DNA of 64,000 nucleotides from Enterobacterales bacterium (lineage in GTDB: Bacteria > Pseudomonadota > Gammaproteobacteria > Enterobacterales > Enterobacteriaceae): positions 46,778-110,777 of the forward strand of contig CANJWD010000001.1 in the NCBI GenBank assembly GCA_947478475.1. The letters are read 5' to 3'. Shown here piece by piece: positions 1 through 9,646 of this stretch. How positions within the stretch are numbered: the first letter of the stretch is position 1; the number at the start of each line of letters is the position of its first letter. A program made the translations under genes and the position numbers. The notes beneath the pieces were generated by a model, which saw nothing but the letters and a program-made list of their open reading frames with translations, made no database searches and was not told the DNA's origin.

Positions 1-2027
1 TCTTTAGGTGTAGCGCCTTCAGGAACATGGACATGAATGTCGCGTTTTTCGTGAAAATCAGGGTTAATTCCTAATTTATCTGCACGAGCCCGTACTACGG
101 TCAATGCTGCCTGAATAGATTCCTGCATCACTTCACCCAGCGAACCAGTGTAAGTCAGTTTACCTTTACCAGGTACGCAGGCCGTTTCGATCGTTAACAA
201 ATCACCACCTGCTTCAGTCCATGCAAGACCCGTAACCTGACCAACCTGATTTTCGGTATTCGCACGACCATAATCGACTTGCTGGACACCGAGAAATGTT
301 TTTAAATTATCGCCGTTAATTGCAATGTGTTGCACCGTCTTATCCATCAACAGCGTTTTTACCGCTTTGCGACATAATTTTGAAATCTCACGCTCCAGGT
401 TACGCACACCAGCTTCCCGCGTGTAATAACGAATAATCCCGATGATGGCACTGTCTTCAATCGTTAATTCACCTTTTTTGATAGCATTACGTTCAAACTG
501 TTTTGATAAAAGATGTTGCTTTGCAATATTGAGTTTTTCATCCTCCGTATAACCAGACAGACGAATGACTTCCATACGATCCAGTAAAGGTGCTGGAATC
601 TTCATGGAGTTAGAGGTGGCAACAAACATCACATCAGAGAGATCATAATCCACTTCAAGGTAGTGATCGTTAAATCCGCTATTTTGTTCCGGATCTAATA
701 CTTCCAACAGCGCTGACGTAGGATCACCCCGCATATCAGATGCCATTTTGTCAATTTCATCCAACAGAAACAGAGGATTTTTTACCCCCACTTTTGCCAT
801 TTTTTGAATCAATTTACCTGGCATGGAGCCGATATAGGTACGACGGTGACCACGAATTTCAGCTTCATCACGCACGCCACCTAATGCCATACGTACATAC
901 TCGCGACCTGTGGCTCGGGCAATAGACTGCCCGAGGGATGTTTTACCCACGCCAGGAGGCCCTACCAGACACAAAATTGGACCTTTAATTTTACTGATCC
1001 GACTCTGTACCGCAAGATATTCAAGAATACGCTCCTTGACGCGTTCTAAACCATAATGGTCGGCGTCCAGTACTTTTTGTGCATTAACAAGATTTTTTTT
1101 AACTTTGCTGTGCCTGTTCCAGGGTACCTGTAACATCCAGTCAATATAACCGCGGACGACGGTCGCTTCCGCAGACATAGGTGACATCATTTTTAATTTT
1201 TGCAACTCAGATTCGGTTTTTTCATGCGCCTCCCTCGGCATTTTTGCGGCTTCTGTTTTACGCTTTAGTACCTCATGTTCATCAGGAGTGTCATCCATCT
1301 CACCAAGCTCCTTCTGAATGGCTTTTACTTGCTCATTCAGATAGTACTCTCGCTGGCTTTTTTCCATCTGTTTTTTGACACGATTACGGATGCGCTTTTC
1401 AATCTGCAGGAGATCGATCTCAGATTCCATCATCGCCATCAGATATTCCAGACGTTCGTTGACGTCAGTCATTTCCAGAACAGCCTGCTTATCATTTAAT
1501 TTCAATGGCATGTGTGCAGATATGGTATCTGCGAGACGCTCAGCATCTTCAATGTTATGCAGCGATGTAAGTACTTCAGGCGGGATTTTTTTATTTAGCT
1601 TGATATAAGCTTCAAATTGATTAATTGCCGTGCGGGCCAGTACCTCCTGCTCACGTTCGTCTATAACAGGCGATGTAAAATATTCTGCCCAAGCAGAAAA
1701 ATGCTCTCCGCTGTCTGAGAGTACCGTGATGCGCGCGCGCTGTAACCCCTCTACCAGCACTTTCATTGTGCCGTCTGGCAGTTTCAGCATTTGCAGGATG
1801 GAGGCGACAGTCCCCACGGAAAAAAGATCATCAATACCAGGTTCGTCAGTTGAAGCGTCTTTTTGGGCAACTAGCATGATTTTTTTGTCGTTGTCCATTG
1901 CTCCTTCCAGGCAACGAATTGACTTTTCCCGACCGACAAACAACGGGATCACCATGTACGGATAAACCACCACATCGCGCAGAGGTAATACAGGAATTTC
2001 TATGCATTCGGAACGCTCAGGGTTCAT
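1..2027 (-). CDS. lon: ATP-dependent protease Lon (partial, C-terminus beyond window)
   Basis: Lon is a cytoplasmic AAA+ serine protease that degrades misfolded and regulatory proteins. The reading frame is open from the ATG at 2027 to base 1, about 675 codons, starting MNPERSECIEIPVLPLRD. It contains the N-terminal substrate domain and the Walker A motif GPPGVGKTS near positions 925-960. It runs off the window at GATPKD, just before the family's catalytic Ser-Lys site; residue numbering equals that of E. coli Lon with no net indel. A run of eight T at 1092-1099 looks risky but the frame stays open across it. The start is supported by a purine-rich GAGAGAG upstream. It is last in the tig-clpP-clpX-lon order and has its own heat-shock-type promoter. 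Intactness of the C-terminus cannot be judged. Confidence 0.96.
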   Translation of the reverse strand, partial: MNPERSECIEIPVLPLRDVVVYPYMVIPLFVGREKSIRCLEGAMDNDKKIMLVAQKDASTDEPGIDDLFSVGTVASILQMLKLPDGTMKVLVEGLQRARITVLSDSGEHFSAWAEYFTSPVIDEREQEVLARTAINQFEAYIKLNKKIPPEVLTSLHNIEDAERLADTISAHMPLKLNDKQAVLEMTDVNERLEYLMAMMESEIDLLQIEKRIRNRVKKQMEKSQREYYLNEQVKAIQKELGEMDDTPDEHEVLKRKTEAAKMPREAHEKTESELQKLKMMSPMSAEATVVRGYIDWMLQVPWNRHSKVKKNLVNAQKVLDADHYGLERVKERILEYLAVQSRISKIKGPILCLVGPPGVGKTSLGQSIARATGREYVRMALGGVRDEAEIRGHRRTYIGSMPGKLIQKMAKVGVKNPLFLLDEIDKMASDMRGDPTSALLEVLDPEQNSGFNDHYLEVDYDLSDVMFVATSNSMKIPAPLLDRMEVIRLSGYTEDEKLNIAKQHLLSKQFERNAIKKGELTIEDSAIIGIIRYYTREAGVRNLEREISKLCRKAVKTLLMDKTVQHIAINGDNLKTFLGVQQVDYGRANTENQVGQVTGLAWTEAGGDLLTIETACVPGKGKLTYTGSLGEVMQESIQAALTVVRARADKLGINPDFHEKRDIHVHVPEGATPK

Positions 2028-2138
2028 AGAGCTCTCTCTTAATATAGTCCAGTCAATATAGCCAGCTTCCGCCAAATTTACGGTGATCTTATTTGAAACG
2101 CGTTAATTACGAGCTTCACTAGTAATTGGTTATCCTGT

Positions 2139-2166
2139 ATGTGGGGACGAATATTTGATATTCAAC
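2139..2166 (-). promoter_or_regulatory. Probable sigma-32 (heat shock) promoter of lon
   Basis: On the minus strand GTTGAA (2161-2166) is followed after 14 bases by CCCCACAT (2139-2146). This matches the heat-shock consensus CTTGAA...CCCCATnT, and the same box-spacing-box arrangement precedes E. coli lon (from memory of that promoter). It lies about 110 bases upstream of the lon ATG. The sequence is seen; its use by sigma-32 is inferred. Confidence 0.72.
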
Positions 2167-2184
2167 GACAATAACATGAGGGGA

Positions 2185-2216
2185 GACTAATGGGGGTACT
2201 GAAATGCCCATTAGTC
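2185..2216. other. Inverted repeat between clpX and lon
   Basis: Perfect 10-base arms GACTAATGGG (2185-2194) and CCCATTAGTC (2207-2216) surround a 12-base loop, 28 bases after the clpX stop. On the minus strand no T-run follows the stem, so it is a poor intrinsic terminator. It could attenuate read-through or stabilise the clpPX mRNA 3' end. Confidence 0.45.
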
Positions 2217-2243
2217 CGGTAACTATCTAAATTTTCTGATGAA

Positions 2244-3542
2244 TTACTTACCGGAGGCTTTAGCTTTAGCTTTATTTTTAGCTTTAGCCTTAGCTTCAGG
2301 TTTGCCATAAATCAGTAACGGTGCGGATTTTCCATCGATAACAGACTCATCAATCACCACTTTATCCACTCCATCAATTGAAGGCAGATCATACATGGTA
2401 TTCAACAACACCGCTTCCACTATTGAGCGTAAACCGCGAGCCCCTGTTTTGCGTGCCATCGCTTTTTTAGCGATGGCAGTCAATGCCTCATCGCGAAACT
2501 CAAGCTCCACTCCATCAAGATTGAACAGAACCTGATATTGTTTTGTCAGTGCATTTTTTGGTTCTTTTAGAATCTGAATTAGCGCCTCCTGACTCAATTC
2601 ACCCAGCGTTGCAACGACGGGCAAACGGCCAATAAATTCAGGAATCAAGCCAAATTTTATTAAATCCTCTGGTTCGGCCTGGAGAAGCAACTCCACTTCT
2701 GTTGCTTTTTCAGACTCGCCCTTTACTGTGGCGCTAAAACCAATACCTGTGCCGCGGTTAACACGCTGCCCAACCACTTTATCCAGCCCGGCAAATGCAC
2801 CGCCACAGATAAATAAAATTTTTGAAGTATCAACCTGAAGGAATTCTTGTTGCGGATGCTTGCGACCTCCCTGCGGCGGAACAGAAGCAATAGTGCCTTC
2901 AATCAGTTTCAGCAACGCCTGCTGCACGCCCTCACCAGAAACATCACGGGTGATCGATGGATTTTCTGATTTACGAGAAATTTTATCAATCTCGTCAATA
3001 TAGACAATGCCTCGTTGTGCTTTTTGTACATCATATTCACATTTTTGTAATAATTTCTGAATGATATTCTCTACGTCCTCACCGACATAACCCGCCTCAG
3101 TCAATGTAGTCGCATCAGCCATAGTGAAAGGGACATCCAGAAAACGTGCCAGGGTTTCAGCCAGCAGGGTTTTACCGCTCCCCGTTGGGCCAATGAGCAA
3201 AATATTACTTTTTCCCAGTTCCACATCACCAGCATCAATGTTACGTAACCGCTTGTAATGGTTATACACTGCAACGGCGAGCACTTTTTTTGCGCTCTCC
3301 TGGCCGATAACATAATCGTCCAAATGGCGGCGGATTTCCTGCGGCACAGGCAACGAGTCATATCCACGATGCGGAGCTATTTCTTTGATTTCCTGGCGAA
3401 TAATATCATTACATAAATCAATACATTCATCGCATATATAGACTGCCGGTCCTGCAATTAACTTACGTACTTCATGCTGACTCTTACCGCAGAAGGAACA
3501 ATGTAGCAGCTTTCTTGAACCCCCTTTGCGCTTATCTGTCAT
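2244..3542 (-). CDS. clpX: ATP-dependent Clp protease ATP-binding subunit ClpX
   Basis: ClpX is the AAA+ unfoldase that feeds ssrA-tagged and other substrates to ClpP in the cytoplasm. The protein (432 aa; E. coli about 424) has the N-terminal C4 zinc domain (CSFCGK...CDEC), Walker A GPTGSGKT, Walker B VYIDEIDK and the pore-loop region GYVGED. The ATG at 3542 is chosen over an upstream TTG because GAGG sits eight bases before it. The C-terminus is odd: after the conserved LLIYGKPEA it ends in a lysine/alanine hexanucleotide-repeat tail ([15 protein letters not shown]) in place of the short QQASGE-type end of the E. coli protein. It lies directly downstream of clpP. Confidence 0.98.
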   Translation of the reverse strand: MTDKRKGGSRKLLHCSFCGKSQHEVRKLIAGPAVYICDECIDLCNDIIRQEIKEIAPHRGYDSLPVPQEIRRHLDDYVIGQESAKKVLAVAVYNHYKRLRNIDAGDVELGKSNILLIGPTGSGKTLLAETLARFLDVPFTMADATTLTEAGYVGEDVENIIQKLLQKCEYDVQKAQRGIVYIDEIDKISRKSENPSITRDVSGEGVQQALLKLIEGTIASVPPQGGRKHPQQEFLQVDTSKILFICGGAFAGLDKVVGQRVNRGTGIGFSATVKGESEKATEVELLLQAEPEDLIKFGLIPEFIGRLPVVATLGELSQEALIQILKEPKNALTKQYQVLFNLDGVELEFRDEALTAIAKKAMARKTGARGLRSIVEAVLLNTMYDLPSIDGVDKVVIDESVIDGKSAPLLIYGKPEAKAKAKNKAKAKASGK

Positions 3543-3638
3543 CAAAAAAACCTCACTCTTTAAGATACCTCAGTATAACTCTATGATGGCAGAAAAAATT
3601 GCGCATACTTACCAGTACATCAGCTTACTGCACATAAA

Positions 3639-4265
3639 TTACTGGCGATGCTCCAGCACGGAATCTACCAGACCATATTCTACCGATTGCGTTGCAGACA
3701 GAAAGCGATCACGTTCTGTATCTTTTTCTATCTCCTTCAATGATTTTCCTGTGTGTTTAGCCATCAATTCATTCATGCGTGCTTTTACTTTCAAAATTTC
3801 CTTTGCATGAATCTCGATGTCCGTAGCCTGACCCTGAAAGCCACCAAGAGGCTGATGGATCATAATACGAGAATTTGGCAGGCAGACCCTCTTCCCCTTA
3901 GCCCCTGCGGTCAATAAAAATGCACCCATAGAGCACGCCTGGCCCATACAGATAGTGCTGACATCAGGTTTAATAAATTGCATGGTGTCATAAATTGACA
4001 TTCCCGCGGTAATAACACCTCCGGGCGAATTTATGTAAAGGTAAATGTCTTTGTCCGGATTTTCTGCCTCCAAAAACAGCAGTTGCGCCACAATAAGGTT
4101 AGCCATATGGTCTTCAACCTGACCAGTCAGAAAAATAACACGTTCCTTCAACATACGGGAGTAGATATCGTAAGAACGCTCTCCTCGTGCTGTCTGTTCG
4201 ATAACCATCGGCACCAAAGCCATCATACTCTGTGTGAGTTGATCGTGTTCGCCACTGTGTGACAT
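3639..4265 (-). CDS. clpP: ATP-dependent Clp protease proteolytic subunit ClpP
   Basis: ClpP forms the double-heptamer serine protease chamber that works with ClpX (and ClpA). The 208-aa product starts MSHSGEHDQ; the ATG at 4265 has AGGAG eight bases upstream and matches the E. coli start, so a longer in-frame start at 4292 is less likely. Catalytic residues are visible: Ser in GQACSMGAF, His in MIHQPLGG and the downstream Asp. The residue two before the catalytic Ser is Cys where E. coli has Ala (GQAASMG). The N-terminal stretch before [10 protein letters not shown] is presumably the propeptide. It sits between tig (60 bases) and clpX (96 bases), the usual order. Confidence 0.98.
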   Translation of the reverse strand: MSHSGEHDQLTQSMMALVPMVIEQTARGERSYDIYSRMLKERVIFLTGQVEDHMANLIVAQLLFLEAENPDKDIYLYINSPGGVITAGMSIYDTMQFIKPDVSTICMGQACSMGAFLLTAGAKGKRVCLPNSRIMIHQPLGGFQGQATDIEIHAKEILKVKARMNELMAKHTGKSLKEIEKDTERDRFLSATQSVEYGLVDSVLEHRQ

Positions 4266-4325
4266 TATTAAATCTCCTGGGTAGGCACGCACGTGTGCAA
4301 GAGCAAAAAACCATGATGCAGTATA

Positions 4326-5630
4326 CTATTCAGCGACGACATGATTCATAACCTGATTAAAAGACATTGATCTTTCGGTTATTTTCGCTTTGGATAGCAG
4401 AACCTCCACTGCCTGCTCTTCCAAAGCAGCACTGCGCACACTTTTCATCATACCTTCATTTTTATGATAAAATTCGATAAATTTTTCTTTATCTTCATAA
4501 GCGGTCGCCATTTCTTCGAGCAATGATTTAACACGATTTTCATCGATCTTGAGCTCGTAATGGTTGATCACCTCACCCAGCAGCAGGCCAACAAGCACAC
4601 CACGTTTCGCCCGTTCTTCAAACAGTTCCCGCGGCAGCGCGGCCGCTTGCTTTGCGTCACCATTAAAATGTTGTGCGGCCTTGTGCCGCAACGTACCGAT
4701 TTCATCATTAATCAGTGCAACAGGAACCTCGATGGTATTAGCGTCAACTAAAGCATCAAATAGTTGTGTTTTGATCCGATTACGGACTGCCGCTTTTAGC
4801 TCGCGTTCCATATTTTTTAGAATTTCTGCGCGCAGGCCTTCAGGTGAACCATCGGCCACACCGAAGCGTTTAACGAACTCTTTCGTCAATACAGGGAGCC
4901 TCGCTTCCTCTGTTTTCTTCAGGACGATGACAAAACGGGCGGGTTCATCTCTCAGTTCTTCGACATGGTAGTCAGCGGGAAAATTGACATCAATAATAAA
5001 TTCTTCACCCGCTTTATGGTTCATCATCCCCTCTTCAAAACCTGGTATCATACGACCCTGACCAGGGATTAGAACAAAATCAGAAGCACTGCCACCTTCA
5101 AATGTTTCACCGTTAATGGAACCAGTAAAATCGAGCGTGAGGCGATCTTGCGCGCTGACTCCCCGATCGGTTGTTACCCAGGTAACGTGTTGCTTACGCA
5201 GCGTTTCCAGCATGGTATCGATATCGGTATCTGTGATGTCGACAACGGGTTTTTCAACCGCAATACATTCCATGCCTTGTAATTTTATTTCAGGATAAAT
5301 TTCAAATTCAACGGAGTAAGTAAAATCATTACCCTGTTTGTAGTGACCTGGCATGTAGGCGGGCCGACCCGCCGGATTAAGGTGCTCCCTGACGAGTGCA
5401 TCCACAAAGTTATACCGCATGATGTCAGTCAGGACATCTTCACGAACCGACGCGCCATAACGCTGCTCAACAATGGTGATCGGTATTTTCCCTTTACGAA
5501 ATCCATTAATACGAACTTTTTTAGCCGTATTAAGCAGTTCAAATTGTATTGCTTTTGCAATGCTATCGGCAGCGACAGTAATCGTCATACGGCGCCCAAG
5601 GCCGTCAAGGGTTTCAACAGAAACTTGCAT
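4326..5630 (-). CDS. tig: Trigger factor, ribosome-associated chaperone
   Basis: Trigger factor binds nascent chains at the ribosomal exit tunnel near L23 and has peptidyl-prolyl isomerase activity. The 434-aa protein (E. coli 432) shows the ribosome-binding loop GFRKGKIPI in the N-terminal domain, a central FKBP-type domain (about residues 160-240) and the helical C-terminal substrate-binding arms. ATG at 5630 is preceded by GAGGTAACACG, the same arrangement as in E. coli. A good sigma-70 promoter lies at 5689-5717. The gene opens the proteostasis cluster and is divergent in function but not strand from bolA upstream. Confidence 0.98.
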   Translation of the reverse strand: MQVSVETLDGLGRRMTITVAADSIAKAIQFELLNTAKKVRINGFRKGKIPITIVEQRYGASVREDVLTDIMRYNFVDALVREHLNPAGRPAYMPGHYKQGNDFTYSVEFEIYPEIKLQGMECIAVEKPVVDITDTDIDTMLETLRKQHVTWVTTDRGVSAQDRLTLDFTGSINGETFEGGSASDFVLIPGQGRMIPGFEEGMMNHKAGEEFIIDVNFPADYHVEELRDEPARFVIVLKKTEEARLPVLTKEFVKRFGVADGSPEGLRAEILKNMERELKAAVRNRIKTQLFDALVDANTIEVPVALINDEIGTLRHKAAQHFNGDAKQAAALPRELFEERAKRGVLVGLLLGEVINHYELKIDENRVKSLLEEMATAYEDKEKFIEFYHKNEGMMKSVRSAALEEQAVEVLLSKAKITERSMSFNQVMNHVVAE

Positions 5631-5688
5631 CGTGTTACCTCAGAAAAATTACAGTGCCCGGCCAGTTTTACCGGAAAAAAGACGCGGC

Positions 5689-5717
5689 ATTATAACGGCG
5701 CATTCGTTACGAGTCGA
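5689..5717 (-). promoter_or_regulatory. Sigma-70 promoter of tig
   Basis: On the minus strand a -35 hexamer TCGACT (5712-5717) and a perfect -10 TATAAT (5689-5694) are separated by 17 bases, about 60 bases upstream of the tig start. The same TTATAAT in a GC-rich context precedes E. coli tig. Seen in sequence; activity inferred. Confidence 0.75.
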
Positions 5718-5810
5718 GAAAAGCGCACGGTAACGAGGGGGCTGTGAACTCGGTTATCTGTGTGTTGTGCAGGCTAAAATTCAGGCTGTTTCTTTAGGGG
5801 CGGCTGATTT

Positions 5811-5857
5811 TTACACAACATTTTTACACAATATTCTTACACAATATTCTTACACAA
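5811..5857. repeat. 13-bp tandem repeat (3.6 copies) over the bolA stop codon
   Basis: Units TTACACAATATTC at 5824-5836 and 5837-5849 are identical. A variant copy is at 5811-5823 and a partial one at 5850-5857. On the bolA strand each unit carries the Asn-Ile-Val-stop end of the gene, so the 3' end of bolA has been tandemly duplicated downstream. Confidence 0.9.
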
Positions 5858-6142
5858 CGGGGAAGCGGGAATAGTTTTCGGAGATGCTCCCCACTCCGCC
5901 ACACTATACGTGTGGAGAGCCAGTGCGTGAATTGCACCCGCTAGCTCTGCCGCCAATATGCCATAAACCAGGCGGTGCCGGGCCAAAATGGATTGCTGAG
6001 AAAATTTTTCGCTGACGATGATAACCTTAAAATGACTCTCCGCACCAGCCGGAACATTATGGCGATAACTCTCATCAACGATTTTCAGATATACCGGTTG
6101 CAGTGCGGCTTTTAACTTAAGTTCAATTTGCTCACGAATCAT
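5837..6142 (-). CDS. bolA: BolA-family transcriptional regulator/stress morphogen
   Basis: BolA is a small cytoplasmic protein with a KH-like fold that works with monothiol glutaredoxin and affects cell shape and stress gene expression. The product starts MIREQIELKLKAAL and contains the family core VDESYRHNVPAGAESHFKV, then RHRLVYG and the IHALALHTYS segment with the conserved His. It is 101 aa from the ATG at 6142, which has GAGG nine bases upstream; a second ATG at 6148 is too close to that site. The C-terminus (SPLCKNIV) is encoded by a tandemly repeated 13-mer and differs from relatives. It is divergent from yajG, as in E. coli. Confidence 0.95.
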   Translation of the reverse strand: MIREQIELKLKAALQPVYLKIVDESYRHNVPAGAESHFKVIIVSEKFSQQSILARHRLVYGILAAELAGAIHALALHTYSVAEWGASPKTIPASPLCKNIV

Positions 6143-6358
6143 GACCATCTTCCTCTTTGATATATTTTATTGCCAGATTAATCATCACGATATCTGTCGC
6201 TGTAAGAGTCCATTCAAAATTTCTTGAAATCACTGATATCTCTTCTGCCCGGCAACGGCGATGCTGTATGCTGATGCTATCGACGGCAAAAATCGTGGTG
6301 TGTAAGAAGTTATACATGATTATCAAATAACATTTCATTCAGTACCGAGAAAACGGAC

Positions 6359-6937
6359 ATGTTACAGAAAATTTTTTTCCAGCTACTGGTGACCTGCCTC
6401 CTTGCAGGCTGCGCTACCAGCAACAATACACTTAACATTGCGCCAGCAATGGTGTTACCGACACAGGATCCCTCTTTGATGGGAGTAACCATCAGCATTA
6501 ATGGGGCCGATCGACGGCAACATGTTGCGCTGGCTAAAGTTAATCGGGATGGTAAGTTGATGGTCTTAACTGCATCCAGGGATTTGCGTTTTCTGTTACA
6601 AGAAGTGCTTGAAAAACAAATGGTCGCAAGAGGCTATATGATTGCTTCGAATGGCGCCGCAGCGCTGCAAATTCTGGTTAATAACCTGTATTCCGATGTA
6701 GAACAGGGTGATTTACGTCACAACATTACCAGCAAAGCTGATATTTCTATCATCGCACAGGCGAAAAATGGTAATAAATTTACCAAAAATTACCGGGCGA
6801 GTTATAACGTGCAAGGGGCATTTACTGCAACGAATGGAAAAATCGCAGACAGCGTTAACAGCGTATTGAGTGATGTTATTTCTGACATGGCTAAGGACAC
6901 TGACGTGAGTGGTTTCATCAAACAGAATACACGCTAG
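6359..6937 (+). CDS. yajG: YajG-family lipoprotein
   Basis: This is a predicted membrane lipoprotein of unknown function, 192 aa, the same length as E. coli YajG. It has a signal sequence ending in the lipobox LAGC (Cys about residue 19), followed by a low-complexity linker and the conserved core QDPSLMGVTISINGADRR. Other conserved segments are ASRDLRFLLQEVLEKQM, NGNKFTKNYRASYNV and FIKQN at the end. In E. coli it is followed by ampG on the same strand; here ampG is absent and comEC follows instead, so a rearrangement joint lies just downstream. The start ATG matches the family; the ribosome site is weak. Confidence 0.95.
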   Translation: MLQKIFFQLLVTCLLAGCATSNNTLNIAPAMVLPTQDPSLMGVTISINGADRRQHVALAKVNRDGKLMVLTASRDLRFLLQEVLEKQMVARGYMIASNGAAALQILVNNLYSDVEQGDLRHNITSKADISIIAQAKNGNKFTKNYRASYNVQGAFTATNGKIADSVNSVLSDVISDMAKDTDVSGFIKQNTR

Positions 6938-7300
6938 TTTTGTCGCTTTTCCGCAAGATCCTGTTTTCAGGCTATAACATATACCCCGGGTACTGACACC
7001 CAGCCGCTGTGCCCGTTCATACTCATACGCGTCAGGGTAAATTTCAATATCAAATGAAAAAACCGTTATTTTGAAATGCTGACGCGTCGGGGGCGAGATC
7101 TATAAATAAAGATTTCGAATAAATTCTGAGGAGTGACTCTCATCGTTGTTCTTATTTTGTGTAACCCGTTCGAAAAATCAGCAAAACAACTCTGTCAGCT
7201 CATGCAAGGTCTGTGAAATAAAAGCAAAAACAGAGGAATCTTCCATCCATTATAAATCACGCAGGCTGTCATAACCGGGAAGGTTGCTGTTTCAATCTCA
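6938..7300. other. Intergenic joint yajG/comEC with a nested inverted repeat (7027-7087)
   Basis: No gene or recognisable gene remnant was found in these 363 bases; neither ampG (expected after yajG) nor ihfB (expected before comEC) leaves a trace. A large imperfect inverted repeat is present: outer arms ACGCGTCAG (7027-7035) and CTGACGCGT (7079-7087), inner arms ATTTCAA (7041-7047) and TTGAAAT (7071-7077). It could be a terminator-like stem for yajG, a repetitive extragenic element, or an insertion scar. Confidence 0.5.
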
Positions 7301-9565
7301 GTGGATAAGATAGCAGTTGCTATCGTTAGCGGTACGTTACCCCTGCTTTTTTTACCACAATTACCAGGACACGGAGTCAGCTTTTTCTGCCTGGTATTGG
7401 CCTGCGTACTGTGGGTTGGCCGGCGGGAGGTTTTTCGGCTCTGTTCAGTGGTGTTAATGAGCTTTCTCTGGGCCACATGGTCTGGCAGCACTTTACTGGC
7501 GCAAATAACCCGGTTATCTGACGGATATCAGGTCGTTGTTGCTCATGTAAAAAGTATTAACATGGGAAATAGCGATACCGGGAGCGTCATATTGCACATC
7601 GCTCAGGTGAAGGATAAGTGGCTGTTTCCGGCTCCCATGATATCAGTTCAGTGGGATCCCGCTATGGGGCTGTTTTGTGCCGGGCAACGCTGGTTATTGA
7701 TTGTTCGCCTAAGACCAGTACACAGCAGACTCAATCAGGGCGGGTTTGACGGGCAGCGCTGGGCAATAGCAAACAGGAAACCGTTAACAGGAAAAATAAT
7801 TTCGGCAAAACCGCTTGATACTGACTGTAATTTAAGACAAAAACTGGTCAGTAAGATTCAGCGGCAACTGAGTGACAAATTTGTCTATCATCCGATTCTG
7901 GCAGCGCTGGCTTTCGGTGAGAGGCAGCTGCTCGAAAAACACAACCGGGTTATTTTACAGCAAACGGGAATCGCCCATCTTATGGCCATCTCCGGGCTAC
8001 ATATTGCCGTTTCAGCATTATTCGGCTGGATTCTGGCGCGTGCCCTACAATTTTTTTTCCCCGCAAAGTGGATAGAACCTCGTTTTCCATTGTTGTCAGG
8101 CTGGCTAATTGCCATGCTCTATGCCTGGCTGGCCGGTGGCCATCCGCCAGTGGTCAGAGCCGTTCTGGCACTGACCATCTGGATGACACTGCGTAGTTTT
8201 GCTCTGTTTTGTAGCGCCTGGCAAGTGTGGTTATGGACTATCAGCCTGATCCTGCTTGGCTCGCCGCTGGCAGTACTTTCAGATAGTTTTTGGCTCTCGT
8301 GTCTGGCAGTGTGTGCGCTGATTTTTTGGTTTCAGTGGGCACCGTTACCGTTGCCTTTCCAGTCTGGCTGGCGCTGGGGGTGGTTGCGCTGGATCCATTT
8401 ACAGTGCGGAATGCTATTACTGCTTATGCCATTACAGGCTGGGCTGTTCCACGGCTGGAATTTAGCCTCTTTCCCCGCTAATTTATGGGCGGTTCCTGTG
8501 GTTTCATTATTTACTATTCCGGTGATTTTACTGGCGTTAATATCGTGTATCGTGCCGGTATTAGCGCTGTTTTTTTGGCATCTTGCCGATCTTTCGCTGA
8601 TGTTCGTGTTTATGCCACTTAATTGGCTGGCAAAAGGCTGGATAACAGTGGGCGAAAGCTCACTATTACTCAGCATGATGGGCTGGTTAGCCGTGGTGAT
8701 ATGGCGTTTTCACTGGTGGCGTAATTATTCTGGCACGGTAGTGGTTTTATGTATCGTCATACTGTTATCAACCCGGCGTACGGAGGATCATCGCTGGCGG
8801 GTGGATATGCTCGATGTCGGTCATGGCCTTGCGGTCATTATTGAACGTAATGGCAGGGGAATTGTGTTTGATACGGGTGCCCGATGGCAGAGCGGAAGCA
8901 TGGCATCTCTGGTGATCTTACCTTATTTGCACTGGCGAAAACTGACGATTGATCAGATAATTATCAGCCACGATCATTCTGATCATAGCGGTGGATTAGA
9001 CGATCTGAAAAGCACTTTTCCGTCAGCTACGGTGCGCAGTTCTTTTCAGCATACCGGGCATTTATCCTGTCAACAGGGCGATATCTGGCAGTGGCAAGGC
9101 CTGAATTTTGAAGTACTATGGCCCCCAAAATTAGTGAAACACGCCAGCAACAATGACTCCTGTGTCATCCGAATTGATGACGGCAAGTACAGCCTGTTAC
9201 TCACCGGCGATCTTGAAGCAAAATCTGAGTTAATGCTGGTAAAAACGCAGCACGACAAGCTGGCTGCGACGGTGTTACAGGTGCCACATCATGGAAGCAA
9301 GAGCTCCTCAACACCACTTTTTTTACGGACGGTCGATCCGCAGCTGGCACTGGCATCGCTGGCCCGTTACAACCCATGGCATCTGCCGGCACAGAAAATT
9401 ATCGAACGTTATCAAAAAAATCGCATTCCGTGGCGTGATACCTCCCTGTCAGGGCAATTGAGTCTCGCCTTTTTTGATGATCACTGGACGATTATCGGTT
9501 TCAGGGAACAATTGATGCCGCGCTGGTATCACCAGTGGTTTGGTATTGGCAGCCATAATGAGTAG
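7301..9565 (+). CDS. comEC: ComEC/Rec2-family DNA internalization protein
   Basis: This is the inner-membrane channel protein that moves single-stranded DNA into the cytoplasm during DNA uptake (E. coli YcaI/ComEC, also 754 aa). It has N-terminal membrane helices and a periplasmic OB-type region, then the competence core (HLMAISGLHIA near residue 230) with many transmembrane segments. The C-terminal metallo-beta-lactamase-like domain starts at VDMLDVGHGLAV and has the metal motif SHDHSDHSGG and the later QVPHHGSKSS. The start is GTG 7301, as the frame is closed by a stop at 7253 and the alignment begins here; the ribosome site is poor. It heads comEC-msbA-lpxK-ycaR-kdsB, as in E. coli, though ihfB is missing upstream. 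Confidence 0.93.
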   Translation: MDKIAVAIVSGTLPLLFLPQLPGHGVSFFCLVLACVLWVGRREVFRLCSVVLMSFLWATWSGSTLLAQITRLSDGYQVVVAHVKSINMGNSDTGSVILHIAQVKDKWLFPAPMISVQWDPAMGLFCAGQRWLLIVRLRPVHSRLNQGGFDGQRWAIANRKPLTGKIISAKPLDTDCNLRQKLVSKIQRQLSDKFVYHPILAALAFGERQLLEKHNRVILQQTGIAHLMAISGLHIAVSALFGWILARALQFFFPAKWIEPRFPLLSGWLIAMLYAWLAGGHPPVVRAVLALTIWMTLRSFALFCSAWQVWLWTISLILLGSPLAVLSDSFWLSCLAVCALIFWFQWAPLPLPFQSGWRWGWLRWIHLQCGMLLLLMPLQAGLFHGWNLASFPANLWAVPVVSLFTIPVILLALISCIVPVLALFFWHLADLSLMFVFMPLNWLAKGWITVGESSLLLSMMGWLAVVIWRFHWWRNYSGTVVVLCIVILLSTRRTEDHRWRVDMLDVGHGLAVIIERNGRGIVFDTGARWQSGSMASLVILPYLHWRKLTIDQIIISHDHSDHSGGLDDLKSTFPSATVRSSFQHTGHLSCQQGDIWQWQGLNFEVLWPPKLVKHASNNDSCVIRIDDGKYSLLLTGDLEAKSELMLVKTQHDKLAATVLQVPHHGSKSSSTPLFLRTVDPQLALASLARYNPWHLPAQKIIERYQKNRIPWRDTSLSGQLSLAFFDDHWTIIGFREQLMPRWYHQWFGIGSHNE

Positions 9566-9646
9566 AATGAACGGCTAGCCTCTTTAAATTCATTCTTTTT
9601 ATTTTTGTTATTTCTTTTTATTCTTTTTCTTTAGGTAGCTGACTGA

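Noticed and set aside
1085..1105. Possible frameshift in lon at a run of eight T
   Set aside because: Translation across the run (VPWNRHSKVKKNLVNAQ) stays in frame and matches Lon on both sides; the full 675 codons are open.
6132..6338. Small minus-strand ORF upstream of bolA
   Set aside because: It overlaps the bolA start and the divergent promoter region, has no recognisable similarity and no ribosome site.
7195..7491. Minus-strand ORF across the comEC start
   Set aside because: It lies antisense to the conserved ComEC N-terminus with no ribosome site; shadow frame.
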